Shown: one piece after another, positions 17,780 through 27,106 of the stretch
How the letters are laid out: each line of letters opens with the position of its first letter
How positions within the stretch are numbered: the first letter of the stretch is position 1
Source of the DNA: Candidatus Aenigmatarchaeota archaeon
GTDB lineage: Archaea; Aenigmatarchaeota; Aenigmatarchaeia; CG10238-14; SCSR01
Reading direction: 5' to 3'
Assembly (NCBI GenBank): GCA_016187415.1
Contig: JACPJT010000004.1
Coordinates: 103,135-167,134 of the forward strand
Length of the DNA stretch: 64,000 bases
The notes under the pieces: generated by a model
What the model was told of the DNA's origin: nothing
The model's database searches: none
What the model saw: only the letters and a program-made list of their open reading frames with translations
Position numbers and translations under genes: made by a program

Positions 17780-17863
17780 GGGTTCGTAGTCTAATGGTAA
17801 GATTTCATTAAAGGACGTATCTTTGACGTGGATGAGATCGCGGTCCGATTCCGCGCGAACCCA
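17780..17863 (+). tRNA. tRNA-Val(GAC) with 20-nt D-loop insertion
   Basis: Acceptor GGGTTCG/CGAACCC with discriminator A. D-stem GTCT/GGAC, anticodon arm TATCT-TTGACGT-GGATG (anticodon GAC), T arm CGCGG-TCCGATT-CCGCG. The D loop is 20 nt instead of 8-11. It contains TAATG and its complement CATTA around nine bases, so a short intron of about 10-13 nt in the D loop is likely. A shifted fold would place TCATT against GATGA but gives no sensible anticodon. Confidence 0.75.
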
Positions 17864-17866
17864 CTC

Positions 17867-18400
17867 TTATTTCATTAGGAATCTCTTGAAAAGTTTGTAA
17901 ATTAATTCTATCAGATACGGAATCAACGGTGATACAACAAGCGCTAGCAACAGATTCCTGGCATATGCATCCGGCCCTACCCATATATGGTTTCCCCACG
18001 GCCCTATCGGATTGAAGAAGCTGTAGCCGAGGAACTGTATAATTACCCAGCAAAACGCGAAGAACAGGGAACCCAACACTCTTCCAACATATTTCTCAAA
18101 GCCTGCAAACCTCCTGTTAAATAGAATCTCAAGATAAGTCGTACCGAATATAGCGCCTATTGCACCGATTATGATGAACGGTATCCCGAATGTCTCAAGA
18201 TTGACAGGTATCGTCTGTGAATTGCTATGATAAAAGAAGAGCGTATCATCCAATATCGGGACTACAGAATGCTTTGTTGCATACCTGTAAATTACGGGAA
18301 TCATGTATAGCAAGGCGCCGATCAGAACCCATTTCTTGTTTTTATTCAAGCTTCCAAGCGCGGGACCGATAACCATATTTAGAATTTGTTTCCCTGGCAT
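17867..18400 (-). CDS. integral membrane protein, 177 aa
   Basis: Four hydrophobic segments: about 24-39 (WVLIGALLYMIPVIYRY), 71-88 (FGIPFIIIGAIGAIFGTTYL), 106-127 (VLGSLFFAFCWVIIQFLGYS) and 148-168. The C-terminus is basic (KLFKRFLMK), suggesting a cytosolic end. No family recognised. It ends four bases from the tRNA-Val gene on the opposite strand. Confidence 0.65.
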   Translation of the reverse strand: MPGKQILNMVIGPALGSLNKNKKWVLIGALLYMIPVIYRYATKHSVVPILDDTLFFYHSNSQTIPVNLETFGIPFIIIGAIGAIFGTTYLEILFNRRFAGFEKYVGRVLGSLFFAFCWVIIQFLGYSFFNPIGPWGNHIWVGPDAYARNLLLALVVSPLIPYLIELIYKLFKRFLMK

Positions 18401-18443
18401 TTATTGGTTTAAGGCTTAAATACTAGTCCCGACACTACTAATT

Positions 18444-18701
18444 AGGCGAGCTGGTCAGGTAGCTTCGGGCTTCCATCAAAGGAAGACTGAGGAAGTTCTC
18501 TCCACCCGTTAAGGTGCTGTGAAAACAGCTGGCTGAGAAGTCGGAACCAGAATCAGAAACGGTATCTGTTGTCGGCGCTAATGATGAATGAGAATGAATT
18601 GCCGATAACGGAATGAAACGGTCTGGTATAACCTTGGGTGCAACCGCAAGGGCTTAGATAAATGCTACCAAAACAGAAGAGGGGCTAAGGCCAGCACGCC
18701 T
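18444..18701 (+). ncRNA. rnpB: RNase P RNA
   Basis: Archaeal-type RNase P RNA, the ribozyme that trims tRNA 5' ends. The two ends pair as P1 (AGGCG-GCTGG with CCAGC-CGCCT). Conserved blocks are recognisable: GAGGAAGTTC near the 5' side and AGATAAATGCTACC then ACAGAAGAGGGGCTAA near the 3' side. About 258 nt is short but within the archaeal range. A T-rich run after 18700 looks like its terminator. Confidence 0.85.
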
Positions 18702-18722
18702 TTTAATTTTTTCTTTTATTTA
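18702..18722 (+). terminator. T-rich terminator after rnpB
   Basis: TTTAATTTTTTCTTTTATTT directly follows the closing helix of RNase P RNA; oligo-T tracts terminate archaeal transcription. Confidence 0.5.
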
Positions 18723-18747
18723 TAGATTTACTGCAATTAAATTTTTA

Positions 18748-19269
18748 ATGAGTAACCCAAACGGTTATGATAAATTGCCGACAGACATCAGGCGACTGGC
18801 AGATAGTGTTTTCTACCTACGCGATCCTTACGATAGAACATTTCAACAAGTTGTCAGAACCGTGGGCAGATTAAGGAAAACCACGTGCAATGATACCCAT
18901 AAGCTGCTTCAGATTGTTTTAGCCAAATATCTTGCAGAAACCGGTTTCGATGATGTGCAAATTGAGAGCAGCGCTGGCGCCATAGGAAATTTTGATGTTG
19001 TTGCGCCAAAAAGATGGGGAATAGAAGTCAGCAGCCAACCTCCGAGCAAAGTCGACATGAGAAGGAAAATCAGGGGATACTCTCCGCATGTTCGGAGATT
19101 TTCATTTGCTTACGCAGTTCAAAACGGTGATTATCCTGTAGAGGGGGTTTTAAAACAAGCTCGTGTAGTTATCGGCGACTTGTGTCATAAGGAATTGTAT
19201 CACATAGATTCGATTCTGACAGTTGTCGCTGAACCGCCATTTACAGTAACGCAACATGACTGTTTATAA
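18748..19269 (+). CDS. hypothetical protein, possible PD-(D/E)XK fold
   Basis: 173 residues, no close family recognised. The phrase GNFDVVAPKRWGIEVSS (about 80-96) has the spacing of an Asp and a Glu on adjacent strands seen in restriction-endonuclease-like folds, although the usual E-x-K is not evident. Helices flank it on both sides. The gene is followed after 22 bases by sec61-beta in the same direction. Confidence 0.5.
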   Translation: MSNPNGYDKLPTDIRRLADSVFYLRDPYDRTFQQVVRTVGRLRKTTCNDTHKLLQIVLAKYLAETGFDDVQIESSAGAIGNFDVVAPKRWGIEVSSQPPSKVDMRRKIRGYSPHVRRFSFAYAVQNGDYPVEGVLKQARVVIGDLCHKELYHIDSILTVVAEPPFTVTQHDCL

Positions 19270-19291
19270 GGTTTGGTTACAATTGTAAATT

Positions 19292-19450
19292 ATGTCGAAG
19301 AAGGACAAGGTATACATACCATCGGGTGTAGGTGGATTGATAAGATATCCGGAAGAAGAGAAGGAATTCATCAAGCTGAAGCCCAAACATGTTGTCTGGA
19401 TTGTTATTGGCATAGCTGTTTTCGAGATTTTGTTGAAGCTTGTATTGTAA
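19292..19450 (+). CDS. secG: preprotein translocase subunit Sec61-beta (SecG)
   Basis: 52-residue tail-anchored subunit of the SecYEG/Sec61 channel. It shows the archaeal pattern: a basic N-terminus (MSKKDKVYIPSGVGGLIRYP), an acidic EEEKEF stretch, the IKLKPKHVV motif, then one membrane helix (WIVIGIAVFEILLKLVL). It is too short for most ORF cut-offs but fits the family along its entire length. Confidence 0.88.
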   Translation: MSKKDKVYIPSGVGGLIRYPEEEKEFIKLKPKHVVWIVIGIAVFEILLKLVL

Positions 19451-19527
19451 ATTGAGCCCAATATTTTTATATTAAGTTGTATTATTTTGTGACTGGCTAG
19501 TTCTATTAGTGAAGTTGATAAAGAAAG

Positions 19528-20049
19528 TTATTCACAATGTTTTTGACTATACTTTAATAGCTTAGAACTCAAACTTGCTCTAATTTCATCTTTAGAACGT
19601 GGTAATCTTGCTTCTATTTCTGCAAATACTCTATCCAAATCCTCGCCATTAGCGTCTGCTTGTAAAAATCGTACTCGAATTTCTTCTTGTGAAATGCCTT
19701 GACGTTGTTCGCGTTCATAAATTCCTTCAACAGCTTTTTCTATCAATTCACTCCAATTCACATACCATTTGCTTTCTACATGTCCCCATTCTCCACTCCA
19801 GCCACCACCTACAGGTCCTTCTCCTTCTGTGACAAACCTATAAGGTTTTCTTGCAATGTTCCTAGCTTCATGTATAGCTGCAGAATAGTCCTTATAATCA
19901 GTTCTCCAATTAGGATAAAATTTTAAAACACTGGCGGCATCCTCATACCACGAAAATTGATTTAATAAAGCTTCTATTAAGAGTATTCCTCTTCTCATCT
20001 TTTCTGGAGAAGGGTTTCTTTCTAAATATTTCATACTCTTCACTACCAT
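19528..20049 (-). CDS. hypothetical protein, 173 aa
   Basis: Not recognised. A helical soluble protein, rich in Glu, Arg and Trp. A central glycine-rich turn EGPVGGGWSGEWGHVESKWY (about 76-95) is followed by helices. A second start, MKYLERNP at residue 6, is possible. No operon partner: the aminopeptidase gene ends 63 bases downstream and reads in the same direction from its own start. Confidence 0.55.
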   Translation of the reverse strand: MVVKSMKYLERNPSPEKMRRGILLIEALLNQFSWYEDAASVLKFYPNWRTDYKDYSAAIHEARNIARKPYRFVTEGEGPVGGGWSGEWGHVESKWYVNWSELIEKAVEGIYEREQRQGISQEEIRVRFLQADANGEDLDRVFAEIEARLPRSKDEIRASLSSKLLKYSQKHCE

Positions 20050-20113
20050 AGTTAACTATTTATCTCTTCTCTGGCTCGGCGGAACACTTTTCTATTTTGT
20101 CCGATGAAATACT

Positions 20114-22657
20114 CTAACTAAAGTAGCGATTCAAAACTTCCTTATTGCTTTCCAACCAATGAATGTTTCTTTTCATTCGTTCGAATGCCCTATTCAGTGT
20201 CATCTTATACTTCACTGGGTGCGATTTGAAGAATTTCCTGAGTTCTCTTTCGTCCTCCTTTGTGACGTAAGAGCTGACGAAAGCTTCCAGTATGTTTATG
20301 AAAAGCTGTCCCGCCTTTTGATAGGACTCCAGTTTTTTCCATTTGCTCTTCACCCAAGAAAACAGCAATTCGCGCGCGATTGGATTAGATGACACAGACG
20401 CTATTATAAAAGCGGCGTCCTGTGTCCTCACTTTGTCGCTTAATGAAAACTCCAAAACCTTTTTCAGTATATCAAGTTTCTTAAACTGTCCTAGAGCCGT
20501 CAGGACCAGCCTTTTCTCCTCGACTATCTGAGTCTTGGAATACACGTCAAGAAGTTCCTGATATGTCCTTTCATTACCATTCATGGCGGCGATGTAGAAG
20601 ACAGCCGGTTTTACATCAGGGTGCAAATCCGCTTGCTTGGAAACATATCCTTCAAACTTTTCAATGCCGATCTTGACAACATCGCCGTCTTCTGCAAAAG
20701 CAAGGTACTTGATGGAAATGTCCCTCAGCAGTGCATCATGTTGGGATTCTCCTTCTCTGGGATTCCACCCAAGTTTGTCAAACAGCTTTCTGAAAGGCTC
20801 TTTGAAGTGTTCCTTAAACCCTGGCCAAATCGATTGCCAGAAAGCTTCGCGTGAAAAAACAAAGTAAATGTTGCGCAGGCTTCCGTAAATGCTGCTCAAA
20901 ACTAGAAAGTTGTCATCGTTGCGATAGGATTTCAAAAATTCAAGATACTTGTCCAGTTGGACGTCTCCATTAAGGCACATTTTGTAGTAGTCGTTTTGTA
21001 TGCCCCATCTGTCCAGGGACGACAAATGTTTCATTGAAATGAATGATAGCAGATTGGCAAGATGCGCATCCGGATATTTTACTCTATAAAAGCCGGTTTG
21101 GTTGTAATTAATTTTAATCTGACTTATGCTTTGGTCTATTCGTATCTGCTTCTCTTTTTTATCCAACAATCCTGCAAGAGGATCAGAACTATTGTCAGCC
21201 TTGATTACAACCGGTATCATCCACTTGGTTTTATTGTCCGTTTGGTTAAAAACGAACCTGTGCTGACTCAGTATCAACTTGTTGTTTTGTCTGGTGGCCC
21301 CCACTAGCGGATATCCGGCCTGCTTTATCCAGCTTGACATTATTTTTTTGACAGGCTGATTGGAAACTTTCGAAAGCGACACCCACAAATCCTCTGAGGT
21401 GGCGTTGCTGTATTTGTTCTGTGAAAGGTAGTTGCTTACGCCTTTCCTGAAAGTTTCTTCGCCAAGGTATTTCTCGATCATCCTGAGAATGCTGCCGCCC
21501 TTTGAGTAACTGATTGCATCGAACAATTCTTCTATCTGGTGCGGGTTCTCGACTTTAACATCAATGGGATGCGTCGCCTTAAGGGAATCGTCATCAAGAG
21601 CGCGTTCTGTTTCATCCCGTATGAACTCTTCCCACATCTCCCATTCCGGGAAGAACGCATTTACAGCCTTGTATGCCATGAAGGTGGCAAAACTTTCGTT
21701 GAGCCACAGGTCGTTCCACCATTTCATCGTAACCAAGTCGCCCGACCACTGGTGCCACAGCTCGTGGGCGATTATCATTGCTATCCGCTTCTTGACGGCG
21801 GTTGACGTCGTCTTGGTGTCGTAAAGAAGGTACAGCTCCCTGAATGTTATCGCCCCCCAGTTCTCCATTGCACCGACTATAAAGTCCGGCAACGCTATGA
21901 TGTCCAATTTCGGCAACGGGTAAGGCACTCCGGAATATTTCTGGAAAAAATCCAGAAACTTTTTCGCCAACGACAGTGCAAACATCCCTTGGTCTTTTTT
22001 TCCTGGGACTGAAACGAATCTGATTTCGATGCTGCCCAGCCTGTCTTCAAGAAATTCGAAATCGCCGACGCCGAGATAAAGAAGATACGTCGACATCTTT
22101 GGCGTCGCCTCGAACTGGACTGTCTTTTTGCCGCCTCTTATTATTTCCTGCTTTATTGGCATGTTTGAAACCGCCTGGAGATTCTTGTCGATTTCCATTG
22201 AGACATTAAAAGTAGCCTTGTACTCGGGCTCGTCAAAGCACGGGAAACATCTTCGCGCATACGGCGCCTCAAATTGCGTGGTTGCAAGGTATCTTGTCTC
22301 GCCGTCTTGGACATACTTGCTCCTGTAGAAGCCCAACAGATTATCGTTCAACTTGCCTGAAAAGTCGATAAGCAGCTTGGCGTTGCCTTTGATCTTTTCG
22401 TTGAATGCGATCTCTAGAATTTCTCTTTCCTTGTCGAACTTTACTTTCGGTTTTATTATTTTGTTGTTGTGGACTAGCCTGACGCCCTTGATGTCCAAGT
22501 CGTCGGCATTTAATTTTACAACAGAAGTGGATCTGGCTATATTGACATGTATGACTTCCTTGCACGAAAATCTGAACTTGCTCAAGTCGACCTGGAAGCT
22601 TAGTTCGTAATTAATGGGGCGTACATTGGTGGGTAGTTTAAACTCTTTGGCGGGCAT
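20114..22657 (-). CDS. M1-family zinc aminopeptidase (tricorn-interacting factor type)
   Basis: Cytosolic aminopeptidase that removes N-terminal residues from peptides, probably downstream of the proteasome or tricorn. The 847-residue product has the substrate-anchoring GAMEN loop at 262-266, the zinc site HELWH at 298-302 and the third ligand Glu at 321 (NESFA). The ERAP1-like helical C-terminal domain fills the second half. Length and order match archaeal F2/F3 factors and eukaryotic puromycin-sensitive aminopeptidase. The N-terminus has no signal peptide. Confidence 0.95.
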   Translation of the reverse strand: MPAKEFKLPTNVRPINYELSFQVDLSKFRFSCKEVIHVNIARSTSVVKLNADDLDIKGVRLVHNNKIIKPKVKFDKEREILEIAFNEKIKGNAKLLIDFSGKLNDNLLGFYRSKYVQDGETRYLATTQFEAPYARRCFPCFDEPEYKATFNVSMEIDKNLQAVSNMPIKQEIIRGGKKTVQFEATPKMSTYLLYLGVGDFEFLEDRLGSIEIRFVSVPGKKDQGMFALSLAKKFLDFFQKYSGVPYPLPKLDIIALPDFIVGAMENWGAITFRELYLLYDTKTTSTAVKKRIAMIIAHELWHQWSGDLVTMKWWNDLWLNESFATFMAYKAVNAFFPEWEMWEEFIRDETERALDDDSLKATHPIDVKVENPHQIEELFDAISYSKGGSILRMIEKYLGEETFRKGVSNYLSQNKYSNATSEDLWVSLSKVSNQPVKKIMSSWIKQAGYPLVGATRQNNKLILSQHRFVFNQTDNKTKWMIPVVIKADNSSDPLAGLLDKKEKQIRIDQSISQIKINYNQTGFYRVKYPDAHLANLLSFISMKHLSSLDRWGIQNDYYKMCLNGDVQLDKYLEFLKSYRNDDNFLVLSSIYGSLRNIYFVFSREAFWQSIWPGFKEHFKEPFRKLFDKLGWNPREGESQHDALLRDISIKYLAFAEDGDVVKIGIEKFEGYVSKQADLHPDVKPAVFYIAAMNGNERTYQELLDVYSKTQIVEEKRLVLTALGQFKKLDILKKVLEFSLSDKVRTQDAAFIIASVSSNPIARELLFSWVKSKWKKLESYQKAGQLFINILEAFVSSYVTKEDERELRKFFKSHPVKYKMTLNRAFERMKRNIHWLESNKEVLNRYFS

Positions 22658-22700
22658 TACTTATTTCTTTGCATATTAGAAAATAAAAATCAATGATGCT

Positions 22701-23309
22701 ATGGATTTGAAGAAGGCTCTAAGACAGCTTGAAATGTTAGAGAAATACAGTTCTGGGATGAGGCTGGCTGCCGAAAGATGGGATGCACCCTGGAAAACCC
22801 TGATTGCTATTATCCTGTCCGCAAGAAGCAGGGACGAGAAAACTATAGAGGTGGCGATAGATCTGTTTAAGAAATACCCGAATATAGGAAAACTGGCAAA
22901 TGCGAAGCTGGGTGATATAGAGAATTCCATAAGGCAGATAAATTTTTACAAAACAAAAGCTCGAAATGTTTTGGGATGCACAAAAGTTTTAGTCAAAAAT
23001 TACAATGGCAACCCGCCGCATGACATGGATAAACTGCTGGAACTGCCCGGTGTTGGCAGGAAAACCGCCAATGTGTTTCTCTCCGAGAGTGGCAAGGATG
23101 CTATTGGTGTAGACACCCATGTTTCATACGTGTCACGAAAGCTGGGGTGGACTGAGAACACGAATCCTGAAAAGATAGAAACCGACTTGAAAAGACTTTT
23201 CCCGCAGAAATACTGGAGAAAAATAAATCCGATTTTGGTAAGGTTTGGTAAAAGTTACACGAGCGAGAAAAGGAAGAATGTGATCCTAGAAAAAATCAAG
23301 AGAATGTAA
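22701..23309 (+). CDS. endonuclease III-family DNA glycosylase lacking the 4Fe-4S motif
   Basis: HhH-GPD glycosylase/AP lyase that excises oxidised pyrimidines. The hairpin LPGVGRKTA carries the catalytic Lys121, and VDTHV carries Asp138. The protein stops at 202 residues (NVILEKIKRM). The four-cysteine cluster loop (C-x6-C-x2-C-x5-C) of canonical Nth is missing, replaced by a Lys-rich helix. Cluster-free members exist, so activity is likely. It is divergent from the aminopeptidase gene. Confidence 0.88.
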   Translation: MDLKKALRQLEMLEKYSSGMRLAAERWDAPWKTLIAIILSARSRDEKTIEVAIDLFKKYPNIGKLANAKLGDIENSIRQINFYKTKARNVLGCTKVLVKNYNGNPPHDMDKLLELPGVGRKTANVFLSESGKDAIGVDTHVSYVSRKLGWTENTNPEKIETDLKRLFPQKYWRKINPILVRFGKSYTSEKRKNVILEKIKRM

Positions 23310-23336
23310 ACAAAATATCTTTTATACCCGTTTATA

Positions 23337-23708
23337 TTATGCGGTCAGCGGGCTCTGAATTTGTTGAGTAGGTTCTGGGATTTCACGAATTTTTAGATAT
23401 AATGTTCCCATTCCTGTTTCCCTTACAAGAATTCCGTATTGTTTTGCATTTCTATAAACAAAATATCCTTGTGGTGCTAACTCTCTGATATTTTTTAATG
23501 CGTCTCTGTCTTCTAACAACACATTGACTACTGAATGTTCTACTGAATGTTTTTCTCCATCAAGCGTGAAATAAACATCAAGAACACCACGTTGATCCAG
23601 CAGTTTATATTGAACTAAACGTACTGATCGTGCCCTATCGTGCACAGCTTGTGATAATATCGTTCTAACTGGTTCTACTATCAGAGGATCATTAGCTCCA
23701 TACGTCAT
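23337..23708 (-). CDS. hypothetical protein, 123 aa
   Basis: Not recognised. A small soluble alpha/beta protein: an N-terminal helix, then strands such as SVRLVQYKLLDQRGVLDVYF, and a Pro/Gln-rich tail (EPTQQIQSPLTA). It lies between nth and polX, convergent with nth. Confidence 0.5.
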   Translation of the reverse strand: MTYGANDPLIVEPVRTILSQAVHDRARSVRLVQYKLLDQRGVLDVYFTLDGEKHSVEHSVVNVLLEDRDALKNIRELAPQGYFVYRNAKQYGILVRETGMGTLYLKIREIPEPTQQIQSPLTA

Positions 23709-23825
23709 ATAATTTAATTTGTTACTTAATTACTTAAACTTTCGACGCGTGCCCGTCTCCCTAAATTTTCATATTTACTCGTTAAAACAATTCATTTATA
23801 GGCTGGTTTGAGCTTAATTCTTATT

Positions 23826-25476
23826 ATGAAGAATTTTGAGATCGCCAAGATTCTGTACAATATTGCCGCCTATTTGGAAATGGGAGACGAGCAGTTCAAA
23901 CCGCGCGCATACGAAAAGGCTGCACGATCCATCGAGGCGTTGACTGAAGACGCCTCTGAGATATACAAGCGCGGTGGCATCAAGGCATTAATGGAAATCC
24001 CCGGAGTGGGCGAGCGCATAGCGGAAAAGATTGAAGAGATGGTGCTTACAGGAAAACTCGAATACTATGAAAAATTGAAAAAGAAGATTCCAGTCGATAT
24101 TGAGAAATTGACTTCTATAGAAGGGATGGGTCCCAAGAGGGTGAAAACTCTTTATAAGAAATTGAAGGGGGAAAAGCGAGCAGGCTATTCTAAAGGGTAT
24201 AGAATTTTTCAAGCGAAGCAAAGGGAGGTTTATTCTCGGATTTGTACTGCCTACTTTACGCGATATCGAAGAACGATTAAGAAATTTGTCGGAAGTGAAA
24301 AAAGTTAACATCGGCGGGAGCACTAGGAGAATGAAAGAGACTATAGGCGATGCCGACTTTCTTGTTGTATCCGACAGACCTGAGAAAGTCATGGATTTCT
24401 TCACGACGATGCCGGATGTTGTCCATGTATACGGCAAGGGCCCTACAAAATCCATGGTAAAGCTGAATACCGGTCTGGATGCGGATATACGGGTTGTGCC
24501 CGAGAAAAGTTATGGCGCTGCACTGCAATATTTCACCGGTAACAAGGACCACAACATCGCACTTAGGAAAATCGCAATTGACAAGGGATGGAAGCTAAGC
24601 GAGTACGGGATTTTCGATAAGCACGACAAACAGATTGCTGGAAATACCGAAGAGTGTGTTTATGAAAAACTTGGATTAAAGTGGATGCCGCCCGAACTTA
24701 GGGAAAACACCGGAGAAATAGAAGCTGCAATGAAAAATAAGTTGCCGAAATTAATCGAATATGATTCGCTCAAAGGTGATTTGCAAATACAGACAAAGTG
24801 GACTGATGGTGCTAATTCTATAAAAGAGATGGGAGAAGAGGCCAAGAAATTAGGATTGGAATATATCGCGATTACAGATCACACCAAAAGGAATGCTTTT
24901 GTCGGAGGACTGGACGAGGAAAAGATAAGGCGACAGATGAAAGAAATAGAAAAGGTGACTGAAAATATTACTGGAATCAGGATTTTGTCAGGCTCGGAAG
25001 TGGATATACTGAAAAATGGCAAATTGGATATATCAGACGACGTGTTAGAAGATCTTGATGTCGTTGGCGCTTCTGTTCATTCTAGCTTCAATTTACCTAA
25101 GACTGAACAGACTGAAAGGATAATCAAGGCCATGGAAAATGAGAATGTTGACATTCTATTTCATCCAACTGGGCGGTTGATACAAGAAAGGGAGCCGTAT
25201 GATGTGGACATCGAAAAGATTATCCAAACTGCAAAAGACACTGGGACAATACTTGAGATAAACGCGTTTCCGAACAGATTGGACCTTAAAGACGAGCATA
25301 TAAAACTCGCTGTGAAAGCGGGCGTGAAGTTTTCAATTGATTCTGATGCTCATAATGTGAACCAGATGCATTACCTTGAATTCGGAATCGCTCAAGCCAG
25401 AAGAGGATGGGCTGAAACGAAAGATGTTGTTAATACGAGAAATGTGAAAGAGTTTCTTAAAATGATAAAACATTAA
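23826..25476 (+). pseudogene. polX: family X DNA polymerase with PHP domain (PolX), frameshifted
   Basis: The first part (23826-24308) encodes the helix-hairpin-helix 8-kDa-like region (IPGVGERIAEKIEEM, then IEGMGPKRVKTLYKKL). The second part (24286-25476) encodes the palm with its GDAD metal pair and the PHP nuclease domain (ITDHTKRNAF and later FHPTGR, SIDSDAHN). Another frame reads GKSEQAILKGIEFFKRSKGR across 24171-24300, the authentic link. The break is therefore at about 24160-24172, where roughly 25 residues (a second hairpin) are missing and the frame shifts. All metal residues downstream are intact, so either decay is very recent or the assembly dropped bases. Start ATG 23826. Confidence 0.8.
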
Positions 25477-25544
25477 TGTAAGCGTTGTGGTTCGGGCGAC
25501 GGAAAAATTAAGATATAAAATAATAGAATAAAAAAACAATAATT

Positions 25545-25862
25545 ATGGAACCGTTTGAAATTGCAGACAAGTTAGGCAGAAAGATAAAATTAAAGAAAGA
25601 AACTATTTGGCACATTATCAGAAGGCCTGAAATGGAGAATGAAGAAGAGTGTATGAAGAATTGTTTAACTGATCCTGATTTGGTGGTAGAAAGTCCAAAA
25701 TCTAAATCTGTACTTATTTTCAATAAGAATTATCCTGAGAGAGAATTGAATGAGCGATTGTTGATGGTAGTAGTAAAGGTTTTAAATAAGCACGGATTCA
25801 TATTAACATCATATGGGAGCAATAGAGCTAAACGGGGTAATGTAATATGGACAAAGAAATAA
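25545..25862 (+). CDS. putative toxin, DUF4258/BECR-like, 105 aa
   Basis: A small alpha/beta protein with helix-strand-strand order (KETIWHIIRRPEM ... CLTDPDLVVE ... SVLIFNKN ... LLMVVVKVLNKHGFILTSYG ... GNVIWTKK). This is the layout of RelE/BECR-type RNases and DUF4258 proteins commonly paired with DUF2283. It overlaps the next gene by 16 bases. Family assignment is by pattern only. Confidence 0.55.
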   Translation: MEPFEIADKLGRKIKLKKETIWHIIRRPEMENEEECMKNCLTDPDLVVESPKSKSVLIFNKNYPERELNERLLMVVVKVLNKHGFILTSYGSNRAKRGNVIWTKK

Positions 25863-26071
25863 GTGTGTGGTTTGACAAGGAAGGAGATTACTTAGAAGTT
25901 ACTTTTGATGAGCCAAAAAAAGGCTACTTTAAGGAAATAAAAGACGATGTTTTACAAAGGATAGATTCTAAGACAGGTGAAACTCTAGGATTTGCTTTTA
26001 TCAATTTCAGCAAGCATTTCGGTACTATGGAAAAGCCAGAAGAGATAAAGCTACCAGTTCTTTCAGTTTGA
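25847..26071 (+). CDS. DUF2283 protein, putative antitoxin, 74 aa
   Basis: WFDKEGDYLEVTFDEPKKGYFKEI followed by the VLQRIDSKTGETLGFAFINFSKHFG type pattern (here residues about 35-57) is the DUF2283 signature: a small beta-rich domain. Such genes lie next to small toxin-like genes in archaea and bacteria. The overlap with the upstream 105-aa gene indicates co-translation. Confidence 0.75.
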   Translation: MDKEISVWFDKEGDYLEVTFDEPKKGYFKEIKDDVLQRIDSKTGETLGFAFINFSKHFGTMEKPEEIKLPVLSV

Positions 26072-26220
26072 TCATATGTTCAGAGATTTTGTTTTATCGG
26101 AGTCGTTGAAAAATCCCATACACACCTTAGATTTGTACACTTCATAAATATTTAGGAAAGTTGCCCATCGTCAAATTTAAGTTCCGTAATCGTGCTGACC
26201 TTTTATTATTTCTGCCGCCA

Positions 26221-26248
26221 ATTGAATATAATCCGTGTTGTCAGACCT
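26221..26248 (+). other. Xer/dif-like core site (cassettes A/B)
   Basis: Left arm ATTGAATATAA (identical at 28008 and at the site beside xerA, 33872), centre TCCGTG, right arm TTGTCAGACCT. Confidence 0.65.
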
Positions 26249-26330
26249 CATCAGAGGCTACGTAGTAGAGTTCGGGGGCTCGCCGGTTAATTTTAATACT
26301 TAAGAATGTTATGAGTAAAGTGTGACTAAT

Positions 26331-26594
26331 ATGAAAATACCTATACCAGTTGTGATAGCCAAGGAAGGAAAGTGGTTTGTAGCATCCTCGCCTGTGTTAG
26401 ATATAGCTACGCAAGGCAGGACAGAGCAAGAAGTTAAAGAAAACATGGCAGATTTGATAAGCGATTATTTCAAAGATCCTGACACGCCAAAACCACAGAT
26501 GAGTGCAATAATGCAGATTTCTATAACGAATATACCTGTTAATGTCCCAGAAGGTGTTTTGCATAACAAAGCTTCGTCCTCTTCCCCAGCGTAA
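26331..26594 (+). CDS. hicB: HicB-like antitoxin
   Basis: 87-residue HicB partial RNase-H fold: IPIPVVIAKEGKWFVASSPVLDIATQGRT-type pattern in the first 35 residues, then a helix EQEVKENMADLISDYF. HicB binds and blocks HicA. No C-terminal DNA-binding domain is visible. ATG 26331 is preferred over GTG 26322. The 3' end overlaps hicA. Confidence 0.8.
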   Translation: MKIPIPVVIAKEGKWFVASSPVLDIATQGRTEQEVKENMADLISDYFKDPDTPKPQMSAIMQISITNIPVNVPEGVLHNKASSSSPA

Positions 26595-26781
26595 GATAAT
26601 TCAAATACTTCTGAATAACGGCTTCAAGGAAGCCAGATCCGGCAGACACATAACATTCAAGAAAACCGATGCAAGCGGAAAAATCTGGACAACTTGGGTT
26701 CCTCACCACAACGAGGTAAGCGTTTTCGTGATAAAGTATATAATAAGGCAGACTGGGAAACCGAGAGAGGAGTTCGAGTAG
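26542..26781 (+). CDS. hicA: HicA-like mRNA interferase
   Basis: Small dsRBD-fold toxin that cleaves mRNA. LRPLPQRKIIQILLNNGFKE and then ARSGRHITFKK contain the catalytic His in the G-x-H motif. The frame begins within hicB; the natural start may be GTG at 26554 or an ATA at 26563, because family members start just before the K-L-P motif. Antitoxin-first order is reversed from many hicAB loci but known. Confidence 0.8.
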   Translation: MSQKVFCITKLRPLPQRKIIQILLNNGFKEARSGRHITFKKTDASGKIWTTWVPHHNEVSVFVIKYIIRQTGKPREEFE

Positions 26782-26812
26782 TTAATACTGGAGTTCTTTA
26801 GTTTTATTATAA

Positions 26813-27106
26813 TCAGAATAAAGGTTGCACTTTTTCTTTTCTTCCGGTTAACGGATTAATCCAATAATCGCCGCTTAAAGATTTTTTCTTCACTGAACGT
26901 CTTTTCTTACCGCTTGTAACAGATCGCGTTTCAGACTTTCCCATTTTCTTAATAAAAGTAGCCCAAGAATCAGTACCTTGTAATTTATTACATTTGTAAC
27001 ATAAACAAACAGAATTCCTTAGTGTAGCATTCCCACCCTTTGAAGCAACAGTCTTATGACCTGTTTGCATTTCAGAGAATTCTATTTTTTTATACATGCT
27101 TCGCAT
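26813..27106 (-). CDS. small HNH endonuclease-like protein, 97 aa
   Basis: TGHKTVASKGGNATLRNSVCLCYKCNKLQG is an HNH-type sequence in segments: the His of the first strand (GHKTV), the Asn of LRNSV and the C-x-x-C-N zinc hook. Here it spans about residues 16-44. The C-terminal half is very basic (KKRRSVKKKS). The protein is short and lacks a recognition domain, so it may be a fragment or a small nickase. Confidence 0.65.
   Translation of the reverse strand: MRSMYKKIEFSEMQTGHKTVASKGGNATLRNSVCLCYKCNKLQGTDSWATFIKKMGKSETRSVTSGKKRRSVKKKSLSGDYWINPLTGRKEKVQPLF

Larger units (their letters stand above)
25477..26234. mobile_element. array cassette A: toxin-antitoxin-like pair (left limit uncertain)
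   Basis: The right limit is the core site at 26221-26248. The left limit probably abuts the polX stop codon, where CGTTGTGGTTCGGGCGACGG (25484-25503) is only loosely complementary to the TCTGCCGCCAATTG stretch before 26221. Cargo: a DUF4258-like gene and a DUF2283 gene on the plus strand. The 145 bases after 26075 hold no ORF. Confidence 0.4.
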
